From CAZTAO01 sp964611645 (GTDB lineage Bacteria > Armatimonadota > UBA5829): a stretch of 64,000 bases of DNA. Position numbers and translations under genes: made by a program. Location: the NCBI GenBank assembly GCA_964611645.1, contig CAZTAO010000012.1, positions 45,668-109,667 of the forward strand, read 5' to 3'. Positions 57,770-64,000 of the stretch are shown in pieces (position 1 is the first letter of the stretch; each line of letters opens with the position of its first letter). The notes beneath the pieces were generated by a model. That model ran no database searches, had not been told where the DNA came from, and saw only the letters and a program-made list of their open reading frames with translations.

Positions 57770-60700
57770 TTGCGATTCCTGTCACTGGTGCTGCTGGTTG
57801 CATGCTTCGTTCTGGCTTGCGTTCCCTGTGGGGCTAAGGTGTTGTTTCTGGCCCACTGGAATGACACGCTTACGGCTGAGGTCTCGGGTGGGAGCCCTAA
57901 TGCGGCGCAGGTTGGTACTTTGCCTCAGACTGTTGGCGGCGGGTATCCGTTCGGCAACAGCATGCCTGCTATCGGGGGGCTTTCCATTACCGATGGCTCT
58001 GTATTGGGGTATGAGTCGGCGGGGAACATCCTGCCCAGGAGTGGGACTGTCGACTTCTGGATATACCTGCGCAAGGATTTCCAGGCGGGGCCTGAGACCC
58101 CTGAGCATTTCTTTGTCCTCAACAATGCCCCGACCGGCCAGCACACCTGGGCGAATGTGATGGCGCTGACCTACGGCGGCTGGAACCAGGTGCTTACATT
58201 CTACATCTCAGACTCAAAGAACGACTGGGTTGCGGCGGTGGGTTGCACCGTGGACAAGTGGCGCGCGAATACCAAGTGGCACAGGATCGCGATCAGTTGG
58301 GACCCCAAGCGTATACGGATGTTTGTCGACGGCAGGCTGGAGAAGGAAGAGGCCAATCCGAAGCTGCTGGAATCGATGCCGCCATACTTCTATATCGGCT
58401 CAAGCCGGGGCTGGCAGGCCTTCGCGCCGCACACTTTCGACGAGTTCCGAATCCTCGACCGGGAGCTTACCCAGCCGGAAGCCGCGTCAGACTACTACCG
58501 AACCTATGAGTTCACTGCGGACGACCCCGGCGGGGCGCTCGACGCTTTCGAGCCTATAGACATATCATCGGTCGCGAAGACCCCATTTGAAGATGATCAG
58601 GCCAACGACCAGAAGGGCGGCTGGACCGACCAAGGCTCCGGCAACGATATGCGCTCCATCCCGCGGGGCGATATGACCATCAAGGACATGCCTTTCAAGA
58701 TAGCCGACGGCTGCGTGGTGCTGGCGAACGCCGCGAGGCAGCATTACCCCCAGAGTGTGACTATACCGGTCGGCAAGAGTTACGGCGGCCTCTTGTTCCT
58801 GCACACGTCCGCCTGGATGCTTGCGGCGGATAGGGTTCCCGCGAAGTACGTTGTCCGATACGACGATGGAAGCTCGGTGGAGGTCCCGTGGCAGTCGCAC
58901 CAGAACGTGGGTGACTGGTGGGTGGTGAGCGATCTTGTGAACGCGGCTGGGATCAAGCTGGGTTCCGGTGGGCAAAGCGACGGGACAGGGGCGTATCTGT
59001 TCTTCTGGAAGAACCCCAACCCCGACAAAGGCATAAAGGACATCATCTTCGAGACTGCAAATGACGAGGCAATGCCGATACTGATAGCGATTACAGGTGT
59101 GAAACCCGGTATGGGCGAGCCTTTCTATAAGGGGCTGTCGCTGATAGCCAGTGTAAAGAGCGATGCAGCGGCTGAGTTTGCGGAGATGGCCTCGAAGTAC
59201 CAGTCGAAGATCTCCGCGTTGGAGAAGATAGAGGCCGACCTGAAGGCGTTGAAGCTGCCGGCGTCAGCTTTCGATTCGTTCCATGGCAGAGAGGCTGCGC
59301 GGCGGTTGGATGAGTGTGGAGTCTACATAAAGGAACTTCGTGACCGGCAGGAGGAAATGGCCAAGGCTATCAAGACCACCGAAGTCGGGATGGCCTATGA
59401 ACTTGGCAAGCAGATAACATTTGTCGATTCCGCAGCCGAGATGCTCAAGATGGCCGGTGAACTCAAGGCCAAGGCAGCCCAGGAAAAGCCGATGCAGCCT
59501 TACACCCCCAAGTCTGCCGCCTACCCGAAGCAGGCTGAGAATGTGATCGGCAAGGCGGTCCGGGCGCAGATACTCCTCAATGGCACATGGGAGAAGAGCG
59601 AATCCACCGACCCCACAGACCCCGGCAAAGAGTGGAAGCCATTCTATGTGCCGACCAAGAAGGGCGGCTGGGTGCGGCGGACGGTGGCCGTGCCTGCCGC
59701 GTGGAAGGGCAAGAGGGTTGAGCTTTGGATAGAGGCTGCGGGGCCGTTTGCGGAGGTCTACATCAATCGCCGCTTCGCCGGCAGGCATCTGGGGTTGGGG
59801 CCGTTTGGTATAGATGTGACAAAGCAGACCGTGCCGGGGGCTGTGAACGAGGTTATGGTATATGCGTGGAGCATTCCCGAGCCCGCGAAGTACACCAGAG
59901 TCCCCTACGGCGGCTTCAACGGTATCCATGAGGACATATGGCTGCGAGCAATGCCAAGGGTCAGCATTTCTAACTCCGACGCATACGCCCGGCTGGATTC
60001 CAAGAACACGTTCATCCTGACTGGCAAGATCAACAACTGCAAGCCGGGCAAGACATATTCGCTGGCAGTCTCAGCGAACTCAGGTGCCTCAAAGCACGAC
60101 TTCGGCAACTTCACCATCAAGCCTGCGGCGGATGGCTCGTTCGAGGTCCGTAAGCCCTGGCCGAAGCCTATCCTTTGGGGCATCGGCGGAGAGTATGGCA
60201 AGCCGAATCTCGTGTTCCTGAGGATGAAGCTGGCGGATGGCGGGAAGCAGCTTGACGACTACACCCTGCGCACCGGGTTCTCGAAGTTCGAGATTCGGGA
60301 CAAGATATACTTCTACCTCAACGGCAAGAAGATATTCCTGCAAGGCGACCACACGATGGCGCCGCCCTACGGGATATGGGGCACTACCTCGCGCAGCTTT
60401 ATGACCCGATACTACCGCCTTGCCCGCGAGGCCAACTTCAACATCCAGCGGCCCCACTTTATCGATGGCGGCAACACCCAGCCTAGCCACCTGGACGTGG
60501 CGGATGAGCTTGGGTTTCTGGTTGAAAACGAAGGCTGCGGGGAGGGCGATTACGGCGACCCGGTGTTCCGCCGAAACGCAGAGGACTACTACACCCAGTT
60601 CGCCCGCAAGATCCGCACCCATCCCAGCTCGGTCATCTTCTCGCTGCAGAACGAGCTTCTGATGAGCGTTGGCCCGCAGACCGAGGACGCGGTGAAGCTG

Positions 60701-61585
60701 TTTGTCCACCTGGAGAAGATGCTGGAGAAGGAGATGCCGGGGGTTGTTCTCACGGAGCAGGGCAACAACTGGCGCAAGGAGTTCAAGACATTCGATGTCC
60801 ACTACGCCATGGGCAAAGCGCTGGAGAACTGGCAGACGCGCGGAGACCGCCCCCTGATCAACGGCGAGTGGAGCATATATGAGGGCGGCTACTTCGATAT
60901 GAACCACAAAGACAAAGCAGTGGCCGCCAAGGGCATGAAGACTGCGGCGGAGGGCTATGAGAAGGAGATCAGGAATGAGAAGGCGAACGGGGTCGCGGGC
61001 ACTTTCCCATTCCCTGCCTACTACCTCAGCTACTTCTGCACCTCCGACAAGAAGTTCATGGGGCCGTGGGCGGAGGAAATCAGCAAGATAGAGGTCGGAT
61101 ACATCCCAGGCCGCTGGTATCTGCCCTATTACGTCAACTACGAGACCAAGGTCGACTGGCCGGCACTTTCCGGGAACGGAATGAGGATCGACACCACGCT
61201 TGCAGGCACCCAGGCGGACAACATCAACTGGTTCGACCCGACCAGGGTAGAGGCCACCCCCAACGATGTCTACTACGCGTTCCAACGAGCATTCGACCCA
61301 ATGCCCCCGCTGAGGCAGTTCATTAGTCCTGAGGCTATCGTAACCAAGCCCAAGGGTCAGGCGGACTACCCGGTCTGGAGCCAGAAGCAGGGCGAGACTG
61401 CGCTGGTAGGAGTGCTGCCGGATGCCGAGGGCAGGGCGTGGTTCGAGTTCCCATCAGCGGGAGCCTACAGGCTAATGCGGGCAGAAGCCTCCGGCTTTGC
61501 CAGCAAGGACCACGCCGCGAAGCTCAAGCCCCTGAAGCAGAAACCGGGGTATGGGTATATCGACAGAATACGGTTGGGGAATTAG
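57770..61585 (+). CDS. Large secreted GH2-type glycosidase with LamG domain
   Basis: A 1271-residue exported hydrolase. Signal peptide MRFLSLVLLVACFVLA is followed by a LamG-type concanavalin-like domain (residues about 30-245). A beta-rich region then leads to a helical, Lys/Ala-rich segment (about 460-560). The GH2 architecture follows: jellyroll sugar-binding domain (about 600-720, RVELWIEAAGPFAEVYINRRFAG), an Ig-like domain, and the TIM barrel. HPSSVIFSLQNELLMS at about residue 955 carries the acid/base Glu; the nucleophile is probably the Glu of INGEWSIYEGG near 1033. TTG start at 57770 chosen because GGAGG stands 8 nt upstream and it begins the signal peptide. Substrate unknown, probably a beta-galactoside or beta-mannoside. 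Confidence 0.83.
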   Translation: MRFLSLVLLVACFVLACVPCGAKVLFLAHWNDTLTAEVSGGSPNAAQVGTLPQTVGGGYPFGNSMPAIGGLSITDGSVLGYESAGNILPRSGTVDFWIYLRKDFQAGPETPEHFFVLNNAPTGQHTWANVMALTYGGWNQVLTFYISDSKNDWVAAVGCTVDKWRANTKWHRIAISWDPKRIRMFVDGRLEKEEANPKLLESMPPYFYIGSSRGWQAFAPHTFDEFRILDRELTQPEAASDYYRTYEFTADDPGGALDAFEPIDISSVAKTPFEDDQANDQKGGWTDQGSGNDMRSIPRGDMTIKDMPFKIADGCVVLANAARQHYPQSVTIPVGKSYGGLLFLHTSAWMLAADRVPAKYVVRYDDGSSVEVPWQSHQNVGDWWVVSDLVNAAGIKLGSGGQSDGTGAYLFFWKNPNPDKGIKDIIFETANDEAMPILIAITGVKPGMGEPFYKGLSLIASVKSDAAAEFAEMASKYQSKISALEKIEADLKALKLPASAFDSFHGREAARRLDECGVYIKELRDRQEEMAKAIKTTEVGMAYELGKQITFVDSAAEMLKMAGELKAKAAQEKPMQPYTPKSAAYPKQAENVIGKAVRAQILLNGTWEKSESTDPTDPGKEWKPFYVPTKKGGWVRRTVAVPAAWKGKRVELWIEAAGPFAEVYINRRFAGRHLGLGPFGIDVTKQTVPGAVNEVMVYAWSIPEPAKYTRVPYGGFNGIHEDIWLRAMPRVSISNSDAYARLDSKNTFILTGKINNCKPGKTYSLAVSANSGASKHDFGNFTIKPAADGSFEVRKPWPKPILWGIGGEYGKPNLVFLRMKLADGGKQLDDYTLRTGFSKFEIRDKIYFYLNGKKIFLQGDHTMAPPYGIWGTTSRSFMTRYYRLAREANFNIQRPHFIDGGNTQPSHLDVADELGFLVENEGCGEGDYGDPVFRRNAEDYYTQFARKIRTHPSSVIFSLQNELLMSVGPQTEDAVKLFVHLEKMLEKEMPGVVLTEQGNNWRKEFKTFDVHYAMGKALENWQTRGDRPLINGEWSIYEGGYFDMNHKDKAVAAKGMKTAAEGYEKEIRNEKANGVAGTFPFPAYYLSYFCTSDKKFMGPWAEEISKIEVGYIPGRWYLPYYVNYETKVDWPALSGNGMRIDTTLAGTQADNINWFDPTRVEATPNDVYYAFQRAFDPMPPLRQFISPEAIVTKPKGQADYPVWSQKQGETALVGVLPDAEGRAWFEFPSAGAYRLMRAEASGFASKDHAAKLKPLKQKPGYGYIDRIRLGN

Positions 61586-61601
61586 CAGGCACACCCATCA
61601 T

Positions 61602-61680
61602 CCTGAGCCTGTCGAAGGATGCGCGTGAGTTGAGGTGTTTCGGGATTTGAGCGGAGCCTGCGGAGCGGAAATCCCGAAAC
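61602..61680. repeat. Two dispersed repeats before the second MttB homologue
   Basis: CATCCTGAGCCTGTCGAAGG (near 61605), a short hairpin common in many bacterial genomes, is followed by the palindrome 61637-61680 with perfect GTTTCGGGATTT arms. Together they nearly fill the 120-nt spacer. Confidence 0.85.
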
Positions 61681-61705
61681 AGACTGGCGCAACGAGGTAA
61701 CAGCA

Positions 61706-63193
61706 ATGCAGCGAATTGAGCCAATCCGGTTCCTCTCTCCCGAGGAGATGCAGCGCATACACGAGGCGGCAAAGCACATCCTTGAGAGAGTTGGGATTAA
61801 GGTGGAGAGCGCGGTGGCTCGGGAGTATCTGGCGGGGGCGGGGTGCTTGGTGGATAATGACTCCTGCCTGGTGCGGTTCCCGGAGTCTCTGGTGGAAGAG
61901 AATGTGGCTCGGATGCGGGCTCAATACTCTAATCCGCAGCGAGTGCCCCGGCGGATGGGGGTGCGGTATTCACAGATTCAGTTCACCGGTTCTGAGTTCC
62001 GGGTGCATCCGGACTTTTCGCTGAGCGCCGGGGGGTTCTGCTGCTTTGCTGCCGGGCTTGATGGCGGGAAGCGCCTTGCCACACTCGACGACACCCGCGC
62101 GGCGCTTCGGTTGGCTAATGCTCTTCCGGAGATCACGTTCACCGGTATACCGTGCGCGGCGCAGGATGTGCCGCTTTCTCTGCGACCTATCAAGATGGCG
62201 GCGGAGTTGGCTAAGGCTACCCGCAAGTTCGGCGGGGTCGAGGTGTTCAATCTGTTTGATATCGAGTATGTCACGCGGATTGCGGCGGTTGTGGCTGGCG
62301 GCGAGGAGCAACTCAAGCGGAATCCGATAATGGTCGGGTATGGGGAAGCTCGGAGCCCGCTGTGTTTGGATGCGGTGATGTCGGATATCTTCATTGAATA
62401 CATCCGCCGAGGGATGCCCCAAAGTCTGGACACAATGCCCTGCAGCGGGACTACCGCGCCGGGCAGCATCGCGGGGACGCTGGTTCAGGGGATTGCGGAG
62501 ACGCTGGCGGGGCTGTGCCTGGGGTATGCGGTGGATAACGACGCGACTCTGGCGGTGGACATTGTGCCCAGCTTCCCCGACAAGCGCAGCATGCTCTTCA
62601 GCTACGGCAGCATCTTCCGCCAGCGGTGGATCGCTTGCCGGGTGCAGATGATCAGCGAGTTCTACGGCTGCCCCAGCGGAATACACGGCTCCAAGACCGA
62701 TAGCTGCTTCCATGACATCCAGGCAGGCGTGGAGAAAGCGACCTCGATCCTGATGCCGGTGCTTGCTGGAGCTATCGGTATAGGCACAGCAGGCCACCTG
62801 GAGAATGCGCTGACCTTCTCCCCCGCCCAGTTGGTCATAGATGCCGAGATAGCCCGATGCGTGCGCCGGATGCTGCGAGGGGTGGAAGTGACCGACCGCA
62901 CCCTCGCCCTGGACCTCATCGAGCGAGTAGGCCCCAACGGAAGTTTTCTCGTGGACGACGACAACCTCGACCTGATGATGGATGAGCTGGACCACTCAGA
63001 CCTCTTCGCCTGCCAACCGTGGGATGTCGCACATGGTCCTGACCATCGGGACATAGCCACCCGGGCCAGCGAGATTGCCGAGGAGCTGATCTCTCTCGAA
63101 CCCGAGCCGGTGCTTACGGCTGGGCAGGTTGAGGAGATCGATGGGATTGTTGAAGAGGCGGCGGGGAGATTGGGGGTTGCTACGATTGCCTAA
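61706..63193 (+). CDS. MttB-family methyltransferase, second copy
   Basis: A 495-residue member of the trimethylamine/betaine methyltransferase family, without an internal TAG and so of the non-pyrrolysine kind. It starts IRFLSPEEMQRIHEAAKHILERVGIKVES, the usual N-terminal helix of this family, and has PIMVGYGEARSPLCLDAV, LDTMPCSGTTAPGS and LENALTFSPAQLVIDAEIARCVRRML. The last segment is typical of MttB C-termini. Its similarity to the copy at 28370 is low, so they probably act on different substrates. GAGG precedes the ATG. No corrinoid-protein gene is adjacent. Confidence 0.85.
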   Translation: MQRIEPIRFLSPEEMQRIHEAAKHILERVGIKVESAVAREYLAGAGCLVDNDSCLVRFPESLVEENVARMRAQYSNPQRVPRRMGVRYSQIQFTGSEFRVHPDFSLSAGGFCCFAAGLDGGKRLATLDDTRAALRLANALPEITFTGIPCAAQDVPLSLRPIKMAAELAKATRKFGGVEVFNLFDIEYVTRIAAVVAGGEEQLKRNPIMVGYGEARSPLCLDAVMSDIFIEYIRRGMPQSLDTMPCSGTTAPGSIAGTLVQGIAETLAGLCLGYAVDNDATLAVDIVPSFPDKRSMLFSYGSIFRQRWIACRVQMISEFYGCPSGIHGSKTDSCFHDIQAGVEKATSILMPVLAGAIGIGTAGHLENALTFSPAQLVIDAEIARCVRRMLRGVEVTDRTLALDLIERVGPNGSFLVDDDNLDLMMDELDHSDLFACQPWDVAHGPDHRDIATRASEIAEELISLEPEPVLTAGQVEEIDGIVEEAAGRLGVATIA

Positions 63194-64000
63194 GCCTGCG
63201 ACTACTACACGACAAGCTATCGCGCATCCAGCCTCTCTTGGTCGCAGTTTCAGGGATGGTATTTGAGTTCCGGGTGGATATGACGGGTTTTGGTGGGCGG
63301 GGGTTTGGGTGGTTCGGGCGGCGATCTGTGTGTTTCGCCGGGCCTGGGAGGCAGGTTGCCCACCTGTTGATGCACGGTAGCTTATTGATATATTGGACCA
63401 GAGGGCCCCGGAAGCCCTCTTCTGTTGGCTTTTCCACTTACGCGTGGCCTCCCCAAAACCGAGGCTGCCCGTCGACAGCAATCGCGGCTTGGAGGGCTGG
63501 TGTCGAGCGGACCTGCCTCCCGATAGCCTAAGGTTGCATATTCTGTTGTTAACTAGTTGTTGTTCCCTGGCGGTCTGGTGTTCTGCAAGCCCGGAATGGC
63601 CAGTCCCGTGCCCGCAGGCCCTCGTTTGCCACCTGGGAAATATAGTACCTCCATGTAATAGGCAGTTCATGGGCGGTTTTGTTCACTAGTTTTGGGGAAG
63701 TTTCTTCAAGTATTTTGCGGCAGGCTCGGGATTGGGGTTGGGGGACGGATGGGACATATGAGACATATGGGACCTATGGGGCGAGACGGGGGCTTGATCG
63801 GCTCAGCATGCCGGGATTCCCGGGTTGGTCTGGGAGTGCGCACTGACCAGATGGGCCTGCACCAACCCTGAAATCCCGATACCCCGAAAGAAGCGAAGAC
63901 GCAAACCCCCTCGCCCCCTTATCAGGGGGGAAGGACTCGGCGTCTTCTGCGTTTTGCCGTTGTTTCGGGATCTGAGCGGAGCTTGCGGAGCGGAAACCCC
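63194..64000. other. Non-coding, repeat-rich tail of the window
   Basis: About 800 bp without a credible gene. It holds a 7-bp hairpin (63400-63406 with 63414-63420) followed by a T-rich end, a GGACATATG-type near-tandem repeat at about 63750-63780, and a palindrome of the GTTTCGGGA family truncated by the window edge (63962-64000). Open frames here are shorter than 100 codons or overlap the preceding gene. Confidence 0.6.
63962..64000. repeat. Dispersed palindrome, cut by window edge
   Basis: Left arm GTTTCGGGATCT and the interior GAGCGGAGCTTGCGGAGCGG match the copy at 61637-61680 closely. The right arm runs off the window after GAAACCCC. Confidence 0.85.

Noticed and set aside
60089..61285. 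398-codon frame antisense to the GH2 gene
   Set aside because: No motif or ribosome site; it lies opposite the well-conserved TIM barrel.
63194..63560. Possible cobalamin riboswitch in the 3' non-coding tail
   Set aside because: GGACCTGCC-like words recall the B12 box, but the rest of the conserved core is absent and no gene follows within the window.
62996..63670. 224-codon minus-strand frame reaching into the 3' non-coding region
   Set aside because: It overlaps the end of the MttB gene, has low-complexity composition and no family motif.
1..64000. tRNA and rRNA genes
   Set aside because: Scanning for T-loop motifs and rRNA signatures found only matches inside coding sequence or dispersed repeats.

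Overview
The window looks like chromosomal DNA of a GC-rich, free-living heterotroph of the Armatimonadota type or a related lineage. The evidence is indirect: a short pseudopilin with an H-X9-DG tail, many secreted glycoside hydrolases (GH2, GH20, GH42-like, GH123-like/DUF4091, sialidase), several UroD-like and MttB-like methyltransferase homologues, the cinA-thpR-recA-recX-rny cluster, and many short dispersed palindromic repeats. No rRNA, tRNA or CRISPR array was recognised.

Layout. 1-7.2 kb: a partial ATC-hydrolase-like gene, a GH42-like hydrolase, an MsrB-MsrA lipoprotein, a pseudopilin behind a near-consensus promoter, a UroD-like methyltransferase and a GlsB-type membrane protein. 7.3-12.7 kb: a minus-strand signalling cluster of three hybrid kinase/receiver genes; one has a tandem PAS array cut by an amber codon and one has lost its H-box histidine. 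13-18.3 kb: two paralogous secreted proteins, a HIT protein, a TrxB-like reductase, two SDRs and a PH-like membrane protein. 18.4-26.1 kb: a sugar ABC transporter (binding protein, two permeases) split by a compact four-gene cassette. The cassette encodes an unknown protein, a degenerate DUF2791 (BrxD-like) pseudo-ATPase, an intact DUF2791 ATPase and a SNF2 helicase, and is the best candidate here for an undescribed, probably defence-related, system. The same in-frame 9-bp sequence ends both the binding-protein gene and the helicase gene, as if marking the insertion junctions.

26.3-32.9 kb: a pentapeptide-repeat lipoprotein, an MFS transporter, an MttB homologue with a LacI regulator and a palindromic operator, a beta-propeller-like lipoprotein and a methyltransferase. 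33-38.3 kb: rny, recX, recA, thpR and cinA, with inverted copies of one composite repeat on either side of recX-recA. 38.6-42.8 kb: a PRC-barrel protein, an eRF1/Pelota-like small protein and an ECF sigma/anti-sigma/effector operon bracketed by 51-bp direct repeats. 42.9-53.7 kb: a plus-strand glycan-use locus (sugar isomerase, GH123-like, UroD-like, AAC(3)-like, sialidase, GH10-like, beta-helix lyase). 53.7-63.2 kb: small membrane proteins, a GH20 hydrolase, a tandem pair of paralogous membrane proteins, a large GH2 protein and a second MttB homologue. 63.2-64 kb is non-coding and repeat-rich.

How it fits together: secreted hydrolases release sugars, the ABC and MFS systems import them, and B12-type methyltransferase homologues may act on methylated substrates. 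Several loci are marked by dispersed palindromes that have in two cases entered reading frames. All calls are by eye; family names are assigned from remembered motifs and not from database searches.
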